DNA of 64,000 nt, taken from assembly GCA_938031175.1 (NCBI GenBank), contig CALHGZ010000006.1, positions 1 to 64,000 on the forward strand, written 5' to 3'. Made by a program: the position numbers and the translations under genes. Each line of letters opens with the position of its first letter. Positions within the stretch are counted from its first letter, which is position 1. The DNA comes from Candidatus Kapaibacterium sp. Lineage in GTDB: Bacteria; Bacteroidota; Ignavibacteria; Kapaibacteriales; UBA2268. This document shows positions 28,784 to 36,707 of the stretch, one piece after another. The notes beneath the pieces were generated by a model. That model did not search any database. It had not been told where the DNA came from and was given only the letters and a program-made list of their open reading frames with translations.

Positions 28784-29923
28784 TTATTTGAGCATAGCTC
28801 TGGAAATAACCAACCTCTGAATTTCGCTAGTACCTTCGTAAATTTCTGTAATTTTAGCATCACGTAAGTATCTTTCGGCTCTGAAATCTTCAGTATATCC
28901 ATAACCGCCGTGAATTTGGAGGCATTTATTAGCACAAAATGAAGCAACTTCAGAAGCTTTTAACTTTGCCATAGCTGCTTCGGTACTGTAATTGAGTCCC
29001 ATATCTTTCATCTTTGAAGCTCTCCATCCCAACAGCCAGGCAGCCTGATATTCTGTTGCCATATCAGCAATCATCCATTGAATAGCTTGAAAATTTGCGA
29101 TTGGTTGATCAAATTGATGTCTTTCTTTTGAATAATTAATAGCATCTTCAATTGAAGCGCGAGCGATACCAAGAGCTTGTGCAGCAATTCCCAAACGTCC
29201 ACCATCGAGTGTTATCATTGCTATTTTGAAGCCTTTGTTTACTTCACCAAGTAAATTTTCTTGGGGTACTACGCAATTATCCAGAATTATTTCTGCAGTC
29301 GAAGAACCTCTAATACCTAGTTTCTTCTCAAGCTTACCTATTCTATAGCCAGGAGTATCGCTATCAATAATAAACGCAGAAATACCTTTAGTTTTCTGTC
29401 CTGGGTCAGTTGATGCAAGTAAAACAAAAACACTTGCCTCTTTGCCATTAGTAGCAAAAAGTTTCGAACCGTTGATAACCCATTTATCCCCTTCTAAACG
29501 AGCTGTTGTCTTGGTAGCACCAGAATCAGAACCTGCGCTTGCTTCAGTTAATGAAAAACTACCAATTTTTCTACCGCTTAATAGATCAGGCAAATATTTT
29601 CTTTTTTGTTCCTCAGTCCCAAATCTAAATATCGGGTCACAAACAAGTGATGAGTGAGCTGAAACTATTACTCCTGTAGAGGCGCACCAACGAGATATCT
29701 CCTCAACTGCAATAAAATATGACACAAAATCCATACCAGCACCACCATATTCACTCGGATATGCAATTCCCATAATACCCATCTCGCCCAATTCTTTGAC
29801 TATTTCCTCAGGAAAATAATGCTCTTTATCAATTTTATCCGCAAGTGGAGCTATACGTTCCTGAGCATATTTGGCAATAGTTTCTTTTAACATTTTTTGT
29901 TCTTCAGTCAACAAATAGTCCAT
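28784..29923 (-). CDS. Short-chain acyl-CoA dehydrogenase (butyryl-CoA type)
   Basis: 379-residue flavoprotein of the acyl-CoA dehydrogenase family. It has AYPSEYGGAGMDF, FSLTEASAGSDSGA (FAD/substrate binding), NGSKLFATNG and the C-terminal HGGYGYTEDFRAERYLRDAK. The catalytic Glu sits in IYEGTSEIQ, the position used by short- and medium-chain dehydrogenases. Isovaleryl-CoA dehydrogenase uses a different Glu and normally has Ala or Gly there. Probable substrate is butyryl-CoA, the product of IcmF, or a related short acyl-CoA. AAAGGAA precedes ATG 29923. Divergent from a second paralogue at 30070. Confidence 0.93.
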   Translation of the reverse strand: MDYLLTEEQKMLKETIAKYAQERIAPLADKIDKEHYFPEEIVKELGEMGIMGIAYPSEYGGAGMDFVSYFIAVEEISRWCASTGVIVSAHSSLVCDPIFRFGTEEQKRKYLPDLLSGRKIGSFSLTEASAGSDSGATKTTARLEGDKWVINGSKLFATNGKEASVFVLLASTDPGQKTKGISAFIIDSDTPGYRIGKLEKKLGIRGSSTAEIILDNCVVPQENLLGEVNKGFKIAMITLDGGRLGIAAQALGIARASIEDAINYSKERHQFDQPIANFQAIQWMIADMATEYQAAWLLGWRASKMKDMGLNYSTEAAMAKLKASEVASFCANKCLQIHGGYGYTEDFRAERYLRDAKITEIYEGTSEIQRLVISRAMLK

Positions 29924-29992
29924 TTGATATTCCTTTCATTAGTTTTAAAATTAAACAGTTACAAAATTTATTATAAAATTAGAAAAATTTTC

Positions 29993-30013
29993 GATAAATT
30001 CAATAAATTTATC
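29993..30013. promoter_or_regulatory. Operator-like inverted repeat between divergent acyl-CoA dehydrogenase genes
   Basis: GATAAATT (29993-30000), 5-nt spacer, AATTTATC (30006-30013): a perfect 8-bp dyad in the only intergenic space between two divergent acyl-CoA dehydrogenase genes, 57 nt before ATG 30070. Spacing and symmetry suit a dimeric repressor (for example TetR family). No such regulator is in the window, and the region is AT-rich. Confidence 0.4.
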
Positions 30014-30069
30014 AGTGGATGAATGAATTTTTAGAAAATAATTCTAAATTGATTTTAAAGGAGCCTAAA

Positions 30070-31230
30070 ATGTCACTTAATCGTAATTTGACAGAAGAAC
30101 AAATATTACTTCGAAATACTGTAAGAAAGTTTGCCGAAGAGCTTATCAAGCCAAAAGCCAAAGAATTAGATGAAAAAGAAGAATTTTCATATGAAATTAC
30201 AGCTGAAATGGCTAAAATGGGATTTTTGGGTTGTTTCCTGCCTGAAGAATATGGCGGTAGTGGATTAGACTATGTTTCATATATTATTGTAGTGGAAGAA
30301 ATAGCTCGTATCGATGGGTCCCAAGCAGCTACTATTGCAGCTCATAATTCGCTTGGTGTAGGTCCTCTATACTATTTCGGTTCCGAAAAACAGAAGAAAA
30401 AATATTTACCCAAATTGGCTGACGGTCATCTCTGGGGCTTCGGTTTAACCGAACCTGAAGCTGGTTCAGATGCTGGTAATACTCAAACAACAGCCGTCGA
30501 AGATGGAGACCACTGGGTTATTAATGGTAGCAAAATTTTTATCACAAATGCAGGAACTGATATAACTCTTGGTTCGACTGTTTTAGCTGTAACAGGCGTC
30601 AAATCCAATGGGAAAAAAGAATTAACCTGCTTTATTGTTGAAAACGGCACACCAGGATTTACAATAAAAACTATGAAGCATAAAATGATGTGGCGTGCCT
30701 CAAATACCTGTGAACTATATTTCGAAGACGTACGTGTACCAAAAGAAAATATGCTCGGTAAGCGGGGTGATGGTTTTCACCAAATGCTTGCAACTTTAGA
30801 CAATGGACGATTATCTATTGCTGCAATGGGTCTTGGGCTCGCTCAAGGTGCTTTTGACTACGCTCTTAATTATGCTAAACAACGAAAAACATTCGGCAAA
30901 CCTATTTCAACTCACCAAGCGATTTCATTCAAATTAGCCGATATTGAAATGGGATTAGAGATTGCAAGAACATATTTATACGATGTTTGCAGAATGCTCG
31001 ATAAAAACGAAAAAATAACAAAGGAAAGTGCCATTGCAAAACTCTACTGTTCTGAATTAGCACATATGGCAGCAAATCATTGCGTGCAAATTCTTGGTGG
31101 TTATGGATTGATGAAAGAATATGATGCCGAAAAATATTATAGAGACCAAAAACTATTAGAAATAGGCGAAGGTACTAGTGAAATTCAACGATTAGTTATT
31201 GCAAGAGAAATAGGATGTTACAACATTTAA
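30070..31230 (+). CDS. Acyl-CoA dehydrogenase, second paralogue
   Basis: 386 residues from ATG 30070, which has AAAGGAG 7 nt upstream. The frame extends to an ATG at 30019 without a ribosome binding site. Family motifs: FLPEEYGGSGLDY, FGLTEPEAGSDAGN, NGSKIFITNAG, LGGYGLMKEYDAEKYYRDQK. The catalytic Glu aligns within IGEGTSEIQRL, the short/medium-chain position, with Gly instead of Tyr before it. Only moderately similar to the divergent paralogue, so the two likely take different acyl chains (butyryl-, isobutyryl-, 2-methylbutyryl- or isovaleryl-CoA). Substrate not decidable from sequence. It lies just before the HMG-CoA synthase trio, but a hairpin and about 370 nt separate them. Confidence 0.93.
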   Translation: MSLNRNLTEEQILLRNTVRKFAEELIKPKAKELDEKEEFSYEITAEMAKMGFLGCFLPEEYGGSGLDYVSYIIVVEEIARIDGSQAATIAAHNSLGVGPLYYFGSEKQKKKYLPKLADGHLWGFGLTEPEAGSDAGNTQTTAVEDGDHWVINGSKIFITNAGTDITLGSTVLAVTGVKSNGKKELTCFIVENGTPGFTIKTMKHKMMWRASNTCELYFEDVRVPKENMLGKRGDGFHQMLATLDNGRLSIAAMGLGLAQGAFDYALNYAKQRKTFGKPISTHQAISFKLADIEMGLEIARTYLYDVCRMLDKNEKITKESAIAKLYCSELAHMAANHCVQILGGYGLMKEYDAEKYYRDQKLLEIGEGTSEIQRLVIAREIGCYNI

Positions 31231-31277
31231 TTTATACTTTACAAATTATACTATATTTTTTTATTTCAGAGGTAATT

Positions 31278-31299
31278 CCTGCTGTTTCTTAGCAGGTTT
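31278..31299 (+). terminator. Weak terminator-like hairpin after the acyl-CoA dehydrogenase
   Basis: CCTGCT (31278-31283) / AGCAGG (31291-31296) with a 7-nt loop, followed by only TTTG. It is 47 nt past the stop. The short stem and poor U tract make it a weak terminator. Confidence 0.4.
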
Positions 31300-31601
31300 G
31301 TCTCATTTGAAATTTTAAATGTTACAATATATCGCTATTAAGAGAATTAAAATAATTTTGACTGCATAAACAAATTTTTCTATTGCAATCAAGTAAAATA
31401 ATTATTCTATAATATTGAAAAATTTATCCATTTTATAAATGAACCTAAAAATTCTCTTTTTTTAATAAAAATTTTATTTTCTAATGTAGATAATACTCTG
31501 AACAAATTGTAGTTGTCTAAAATTATGAATTATATTATATTGCAACAATCCATAAATAAGAAAGATTTAATTTATCCAATTTTAAACAAATAGGAGAATT
31601 T
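31300..31601 (+). other. Gene-free leader upstream of the HMG-CoA synthase trio
   Basis: Together with the preceding 69 nt this is a 371-nt stretch without a gene. It is very AT-rich and shows no tRNA, ORF or riboswitch-like structure that I can recognise. AATTTATCCA occurs twice (31421-31430 and 31569-31578). Its first eight bases equal one arm of the dyad between the acyl-CoA dehydrogenases. It presumably holds the promoter. The AGGAG ribosome binding site lies just before ATG 31602. Confidence 0.5.
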
Positions 31602-32654
31602 ATGGTAGGAATTGTAGGTTATGGGGCATATATACCCAAATACAGAATTAAAACATCATCAATAGCTGAGCAATGGGGTAACGACGCAACTACAATCGAG
31701 CAAGGATTAATGCTTAAGGAAAAGAGCGTTCCCAATATTGATGAGGATACTATTACAATATCTGTACAAGCCGCTAAATATGCTTTAAAAAGATCAGGTA
31801 TTGATCCCCAAAAAATTGGTGCTGTCTATATCGGCTCGGAATCACATCCTTATGCTGTCAAACCTTCCGGAACGGTTCTCATTGATGCTTTGGGAATAGG
31901 TCCAGATGTCCACGTAGCTGATTTTGAATTTGCTTGTAAAGCCGGGACCGAAGCTATGTTTGTTGCCTATAGCCACGTAAAATCTGGAAATATGGATTAC
32001 GCCTTGGGTATAGGTGCCGACACTTCTCAAGGAGCTCCATCTGATGCATTGGAGTATTCAGCATCAGCCGGTGGTGCTGCCTTCATTTTTGGCAAAGAAA
32101 ATGTACTTGCTAACGTATTATTCACACATTCATATACAACTGATACGGCTGATTTCTGGCGACGTGAATATATGCATTATCCAAGACACGGTGGAAGATT
32201 TACAGGGGAACCAGCATACTTCAAGCATATATTGGGCTGTGGCAAAGCTTTATTAGAAAAATCAGGATTAAAACCCAGCGATTTTGCTTATGCAGTATTT
32301 CATATGCCAAATGGAAAATTCCCTTTGAAAGCTGGTACTACACTTGGATTTACAAAAAATCAGATACAAGCTGGACTTGTAGTAACAGCTATGGGCAATA
32401 CATATTCAGGTTCATCACCTACTGGTCTGACTGCTATATTAGATATTATTAAGCCGGGCGAAAAAGTATTTATGGTATCATTCGGCTCAGGTGCAGGTAG
32501 CGATGGTTTTATTTTCGAAGCAACAGAAAAAATATCCGAAGTTCAGGATTTAGCACCAAAAACCTGGGACCAGCTCAATGGTAAAAGATTCTATCTTGAT
32601 TACGGCAAATATTTGGCTTATCGCGGTAAAATCCTATTTAATGATATTGTATAA
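31602..32654 (+). CDS. Archaeal-type hydroxymethylglutaryl-CoA synthase
   Basis: 350 residues. It condenses acetyl-CoA with acetoacetyl-CoA to HMG-CoA. The protein follows the archaeal HMGS subfamily almost motif for motif: [27 protein letters not shown] (Glu80), [12 protein letters not shown] (nucleophile Cys112), [40 protein letters not shown] (His234) and [11 protein letters not shown]. That is unlike the eukaryote-type enzyme of many mevalonate-using bacteria. AGGAG precedes ATG 31602. The thiolase and DUF35 genes follow at 19 nt and with 1-nt overlap, the arrangement known from archaea, where the three proteins form one complex that channels acetoacetyl-CoA. Why a bacterium of this kind carries it is discussed in the findings. 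Confidence 0.93.
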   Translation: MVGIVGYGAYIPKYRIKTSSIAEQWGNDATTIEQGLMLKEKSVPNIDEDTITISVQAAKYALKRSGIDPQKIGAVYIGSESHPYAVKPSGTVLIDALGIGPDVHVADFEFACKAGTEAMFVAYSHVKSGNMDYALGIGADTSQGAPSDALEYSASAGGAAFIFGKENVLANVLFTHSYTTDTADFWRREYMHYPRHGGRFTGEPAYFKHILGCGKALLEKSGLKPSDFAYAVFHMPNGKFPLKAGTTLGFTKNQIQAGLVVTAMGNTYSGSSPTGLTAILDIIKPGEKVFMVSFGSGAGSDGFIFEATEKISEVQDLAPKTWDQLNGKRFYLDYGKYLAYRGKILFNDIV

Positions 32655-32673
32655 CTGTGAGAATGGAGGAATC

Positions 32674-33822
32674 ATGAGAGAAGTAGCAGTAATAGGTATA
32701 GGAATTTCTAAATTCGGAGAACTCTGGGATCAAAGTATCAGAGATATATTTGCCGAAGCAGCTCTTAGTGCAATGAAGAATGCCAATATAAAAAAAATAG
32801 ATGCTTTATACGTAGGTTCGATGTCAAGTGGCCTTTATACAATGCAGGAACACCTAAGTTCATTAATGACTGACTACATAGGTCAGCGTGGAGCCGCAGG
32901 CTTCCGTATAGAATCGGCTTGCGCCTCAGGCGGTTCAGCAATGCGTCTGGCATATTTAGAAGTAGCATCTGGAATGAGTGATATTGTATTAGCTGGCGGT
33001 GTTGAAAAAATGTGGGATGTCGATGATGGCTCCGCAATTCTTGCTACTGCTTCAGATCAAGAATACGAAGCATATCATGGAGTAACATTTCCCGGTCTTT
33101 ATGCAATGATGGCAAAATTATATATGCACCGATATGGTTTGACAAGGGAAGAATTGGCTCAAATTCCAGTTATCAGTCACAAGCATGCAGTAAATAATCC
33201 GAATGCACAGTATCCATTTGAAATCACTGTCGATACAGTTCTTAAATCATCACTTGTAGCTGATCCACTAAGGCTAATGGATTGCTCACCAATAACTGAT
33301 GGAGCAGCTTGCGTTATACTGTGTCCATTGGAAATGGCTAAAGATTTTACAGATAAACCTGTTAAAGTTAAAGCCGTGGGAGCTGCAACTGGAACTATTG
33401 CATTACACGACCATAAAGATATTATTCGTCTTGATGCAGTACGATTAGCCGCGGAACGTGCTTATAAAGCAAGTGGGCTTTCACCTCAAGACATAGATTT
33501 TGTTGAAGTACACGATTGCTTCTCTATAGCTCAAATACTCGTTGCTGAAGAACTTGGATTTTTCAGCTTTGGCGAAGGTGGAAAAGCATTAGCTGAAGGC
33601 CAAGGCACTTATGGAGGCAAAATCGTCATAAATCCAAGTGGTGGACTTAAAGCAAAAGGACACCCAGTCGGTGCAACTGGTATTGCCCAAATTGTTGAAG
33701 CTGTAATACAGCTTCGGGGGGAAGCCGGTAAAAGACAGGTAAATAACGCTAAATTCGGTATGACTCAAAATATGGGTGGTTCCGGTGGTAGTTGTGTTGT
33801 ACATATTTTGGAGGCACTATAA
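32674..33822 (+). CDS. Archaeal-type acetyl-CoA acetyltransferase (thiolase)
   Basis: 382 residues from ATG 32674, chosen because GGAGGA lies 3 nt upstream. The longer open frame (from 32578) runs inside the HMGS gene. It catalyses 2 acetyl-CoA to acetoacetyl-CoA. Thiolase-fold signatures of the archaeal/SCP2-like branch: acyl-binding Cys83 in [23 protein letters not shown], and the catalytic [13 protein letters not shown] near the C-terminus. Its final TAA shares one base with the ATG of the DUF35 gene. The reaction is unfavourable alone. In archaea it is pulled by the HMGS partner in a stable complex. Confidence 0.93.
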   Translation: MREVAVIGIGISKFGELWDQSIRDIFAEAALSAMKNANIKKIDALYVGSMSSGLYTMQEHLSSLMTDYIGQRGAAGFRIESACASGGSAMRLAYLEVASGMSDIVLAGGVEKMWDVDDGSAILATASDQEYEAYHGVTFPGLYAMMAKLYMHRYGLTREELAQIPVISHKHAVNNPNAQYPFEITVDTVLKSSLVADPLRLMDCSPITDGAACVILCPLEMAKDFTDKPVKVKAVGAATGTIALHDHKDIIRLDAVRLAAERAYKASGLSPQDIDFVEVHDCFSIAQILVAEELGFFSFGEGGKALAEGQGTYGGKIVINPSGGLKAKGHPVGATGIAQIVEAVIQLRGEAGKRQVNNAKFGMTQNMGGSGGSCVVHILEAL

Positions 33823-34211
33823 TGGCAAATAGTCAAAGATACACAAGGGAAATACCCCACAGATACAGACTCGAAGCACAGAAATTTAAAAGTGGATTTG
33901 TATCCTTGTCAAGAAGATATGTTGATCCGGAAACAGGTGAACAGGAATATGAAAAAATCATCCTCAAAGGAACAGGCACGATTTTAACTTATACGGTTAT
34001 TTATGTATCTGCCGATGCTTTTTCCAAACAAACCCCTTTTGTTATTGCAATTATTGAAACTGATGAGGGTGCAAGACTAACAGCACAAGTTGTTGATTGT
34101 GAACCGGAAGAAGTAAGAATCGGTGCCCGAGTCGAGCTTGTTTTCAGGAAAATAATTAATGAGGGGCATTCAGGTATAATTAATTACGGATATAAAGCTG
34201 TACTTATCTAA
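33822..34211 (+). CDS. DUF35 (OB-fold) scaffold protein without its zinc-ribbon cysteines
   Basis: 129 residues from ATG 33822 (TAATG overlap with the thiolase stop, GGAGG 7 nt upstream). It matches the DUF35 protein that bridges thiolase and HMGS in archaea: IPHRYRLEAQKFK at the start, LKGTGTILTYTVIYV, PFVIAIIETDEG, LTAQVVDCEPEEVRIG and VELVFRKI plus GIINYGYK at the end. The rubredoxin-like zinc ribbon normally following 'RYRLE' has CxxC pairs. Here the equivalent segment KFKSGFVSLSRRYVDPETGE has no Cys at all, and the only Cys in the protein is in VVDCEPEE. The OB-fold core looks intact, so the protein is probably functional without zinc. Confidence 0.9.
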   Translation: MANSQRYTREIPHRYRLEAQKFKSGFVSLSRRYVDPETGEQEYEKIILKGTGTILTYTVIYVSADAFSKQTPFVIAIIETDEGARLTAQVVDCEPEEVRIGARVELVFRKIINEGHSGIINYGYKAVLI

Positions 34212-34231
34212 TGTTTATAATTCAAATATTA

Positions 34232-34254
34232 GGAGCCGTTTTAAAAGCGGCTCC
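34232..34254. terminator. GC-rich hairpin between convergent genes
   Basis: GGAGCCG (34232-34238) / CGGCTCC (34248-34254) around TTTTAAAAG. It lies 20 nt after DUF35 and 7 nt before the end of the convergent PAP2 gene, so it probably ends transcription from both sides, although neither side has a good U tract. Confidence 0.5.
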
Positions 34255-34261
34255 GTATATA

Positions 34262-35218
34262 TTATCTTATATTTTTAAATCCAATTTTTTCCAGCCAATT
34301 TCTTACTTTCGGCTCTAAAAATAATATAATAAAATAACAAATTGCCCCTGCAAAAACATCCACAACATAATGATATCTCAAATATACAGTTGAGAATATA
34401 AGACTGGTACCAACTATTAAAAAAATCCATCTAAAAAAAGATTTATATCTAAAAGCTAATGTCATATTAAGCAAAGTTATTAATGTATGACCACTAGGCA
34501 TACAATCTCTATTAATCGTTTCTGATGTAATTGCAGTCTCTGGGAAAATTGTTGCATGACTATCAATAAAGTAACGAATATAATCGGTAAAAAATAATCC
34601 GGGTAATTCTTGATTGATTGAATAATAATCGTGAAGTAAAAACCTTGGACCAATAGCCGGCATTATGAAATACAAAAGATAAGATATATAGTAACCAAAA
34701 AGTAAAGTTGCAGCAAATTCTTTAAAGCAATCATCACGCTTTTTATAATGTAATTCAATGCCCTGCATCAAAGGCATAAATATATACATAAGATAGGAAA
34801 TCTGGAGCCATTCTGTTAGAAGTGGAAAAGAAAATTGATGTAAAAATTCTGTCGGATTAACACCAAAAATTGCATAGTCCCATTGAGCAAGGACTTCATC
34901 ATAAAAATTTGGATTGATAATCCTGATATAATATTGAACTTGTGTATATATTATAAAAATTAAAGGCACAATATATAATTTCCGGGATAGACTGATAAAT
35001 TTACCTGAATTAAACTTAGCTTCAATTGTAGCAATAGCAAAAATACCAATCGCAATAAGAAGATTTTGCAATAATAAATCATCTGCATTTCCCATTACAG
35101 GATATAAAATAATCGCAAGTAATGAGTAAAGCCCAATTATAATTAACGTATAAATATCTGATGCCCAAAATATATCTTTAAAATTTATACTTAGCAGTGG
35201 TTTAAGTTTCTCGTTCAT
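34262..35218 (-). CDS. PAP2-family membrane phosphatase (Aur1/PAP2_3-like)
   Basis: 318 residues from ATG 35218 (GGAGAA upstream, and an in-frame TTG precedes it by one codon). About six or seven hydrophobic segments. Acid phosphatase motifs DCMPSGHT and STVYLRYHYVVDVFAG hold the catalytic His, Arg, His and Asp of the PAP2 superfamily. The WDYAIFGVNPTEFL segment is shared with the PAP2_3 group that includes inositol-phosphorylceramide synthases, so a lipid phosphatase or phosphotransferase is likely. Substrate unknown. The start overlaps the 3' end of rsmA by 17 nt, suggesting translational coupling. Confidence 0.85.
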   Translation of the reverse strand: MNEKLKPLLSINFKDIFWASDIYTLIIIGLYSLLAIILYPVMGNADDLLLQNLLIAIGIFAIATIEAKFNSGKFISLSRKLYIVPLIFIIYTQVQYYIRIINPNFYDEVLAQWDYAIFGVNPTEFLHQFSFPLLTEWLQISYLMYIFMPLMQGIELHYKKRDDCFKEFAATLLFGYYISYLLYFIMPAIGPRFLLHDYYSINQELPGLFFTDYIRYFIDSHATIFPETAITSETINRDCMPSGHTLITLLNMTLAFRYKSFFRWIFLIVGTSLIFSTVYLRYHYVVDVFAGAICYFIILFLEPKVRNWLEKIGFKNIR

Positions 35219-36047
35219 CAATTTTTCTCCGAAGCATACTAATTACATCAAACAATTTGCGATAATCATTAATGGATAATTCCTCAGCACGTTTGTCAAA
35301 TATCGAGGTATTTAATAATCTGCCGGCAAAATTATAAAATTCCTCTGGATTGACCCTTTCTAGGTTAAGGAATCTTATTATCGAATTTTTAAGTTTTTTT
35401 CTTCTTTGATTGAAACAATGTTTTGCTATCGATATTATTTGCTCATTATCGCCAGAATCTGGTACCTTCGGGAATACAAGTTTTATAGTTGACGAGTCAA
35501 CCTTAGGTACCGGGAAAAAACTTTTTGCAGAAATATGAAATTCCAACTTAGGGACTGAATAAAGTTGACAGGCAATGGATAAAATACCATAGTCTTTATT
35601 ACCAGGATTAGCAACGACACGAAGTGCTACTTCTTTTTGAACAGTAAGCACTGCTGAATTAATATATTGATGGAATTTGAAAAGCCATTGAAAAATTTCT
35701 CCTGTTATGTAATAAGGTATGTTTCCGATTATATCAAATTCTTTTACTTTTAGGTCTAATGAAATACTTCTTAGATCTACTTTTAAAATATCCTCATTGA
35801 TATATCTAACATCGTACGAAATGTCTTTACTGAATTTTGATCTTAAAAAATTGATTGATCGCTCGTCAATTTCAACTAAGATTAGTTTGTTAGTTTTCGA
35901 AATTAAAAATTCTGTTAAAATTCCTCTACCTGGTCCGATTTCAATTAGGAAACGCTCATTTGATACGTCCAGACACTGAATTATTTTTTTTGCAACGTTT
36001 CTGTCAATCAGAAAATTTTGACCAAGAGATTTTTTGGGCTTATACAT
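35202..36047 (-). CDS. rsmA: 16S rRNA dimethyladenosine transferase
   Basis: 281 residues. SAM-dependent dimethylation of the two adjacent adenines near the 3' end of 16S rRNA (KsgA). Motifs: KKSLGQNFLID, IEIGPGRGILTEFL (SAM site), LVEIDER, GNIPYYI (catalytic motif IV, here NIPY), FFPVPKVDSS and FNQRRKKLKNS. The gene starts 22 nt after the HIT gene stop and overlaps the PAP2 gene downstream, so three genes HIT-rsmA-PAP2 form a short operon. Confidence 0.96.
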   Translation of the reverse strand: MYKPKKSLGQNFLIDRNVAKKIIQCLDVSNERFLIEIGPGRGILTEFLISKTNKLILVEIDERSINFLRSKFSKDISYDVRYINEDILKVDLRSISLDLKVKEFDIIGNIPYYITGEIFQWLFKFHQYINSAVLTVQKEVALRVVANPGNKDYGILSIACQLYSVPKLEFHISAKSFFPVPKVDSSTIKLVFPKVPDSGDNEQIISIAKHCFNQRRKKLKNSIIRFLNLERVNPEEFYNFAGRLLNTSIFDKRAEELSINDYRKLFDVISMLRRKIDERET

Positions 36048-36069
36048 ATCAAAAAGGTACTTTTCCGAT

Positions 36070-36591
36070 TCATATATTTTGCTTCAAATACTCATCAAAT
36101 GCACGTTTTAGAATAGCTTGTGTTTCTTCGAGGGATTGGGAAACAATTTTTACATCAAATAAAGTTGCCATAAAACTTGTATCACCATCCCATCTTGGAA
36201 CAACGTGGAAATGCAAATGCTCGGGTAATCCTGCTCCTGCACTTCTTCCCAAATTGATACCAATATTAAAACCACTGGGGCAGTAGATTTTTTTTAAAAT
36301 TTCGACTGAATCTTTCAAGGTGAAAGTAAGCTCTATTAATTCCTCATTATTAAGATCATTCATTTCACCAATATGACGGTATGGAGCTAACAATATATGT
36401 CCGTTGTTATATGGAAATTTGTTTAATATTACGAAGCAGTGCTTTTTTCTTGCTACAATTAATCTATCCTTATCTTCACCAACACCATTTATTGCATCGC
36501 ATAAAAAACATGTTTTATGTTTCTCACCTTTCTTTTCTTCTTTAAATGTTTCAATGTATTTTGACCGCCAAGGAGTCCAAAGTATTTTCAT
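36070..36591 (-). CDS. HIT-family nucleotide hydrolase/phosphorylase
   Basis: 173 residues with the histidine triad HLHFHVVPRW (His125, 127, 129) and the N-terminal segment MKILWTPWRSKYIE typical of the Ap4A phosphorylase-like HIT branch. CFLC (about 28-31), with later His residues, may bind zinc. Such proteins split dinucleoside polyphosphates or nucleotide conjugates. The exact substrate is unknown. First gene of the HIT-rsmA-PAP2 operon. Confidence 0.93.
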   Translation of the reverse strand: MKILWTPWRSKYIETFKEEKKGEKHKTCFLCDAINGVGEDKDRLIVARKKHCFVILNKFPYNNGHILLAPYRHIGEMNDLNNEELIELTFTLKDSVEILKKIYCPSGFNIGINLGRSAGAGLPEHLHFHVVPRWDGDTSFMATLFDVKIVSQSLEETQAILKRAFDEYLKQNI

Positions 36592-36652
36592 TTTACTAAA
36601 AATTTTATTTGTAAATGATTTAAAAATATCAATTATTTGAAATATGCAAAAT

Positions 36653-36686
36653 AAAAACGTCCTTCTGTATTTCCAAAAGGACGTTT
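36653..36686 (-). terminator. Strong intrinsic terminator after the outer-membrane barrel gene
   Basis: Perfect 10-bp stem AAACGTCCTT (36655-36664) / AAGGACGTTT (36677-36686) with a 12-nt loop. On the minus strand it runs into TTTTTATTTT. It lies 21 nt past the stop at 36708. Confidence 0.88.
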
Positions 36687-36707
36687 ATGTAAAATTTCTT
36701 GATTAAT

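Noticed and set aside
28784-31230. Either acyl-CoA dehydrogenase as classical isovaleryl-CoA dehydrogenase
   Set aside because: Both have Glu at the short/medium-chain position in (Y/G)EGTSEIQ, where isovaleryl-CoA dehydrogenase has Ala or Gly; the substrate is left open.
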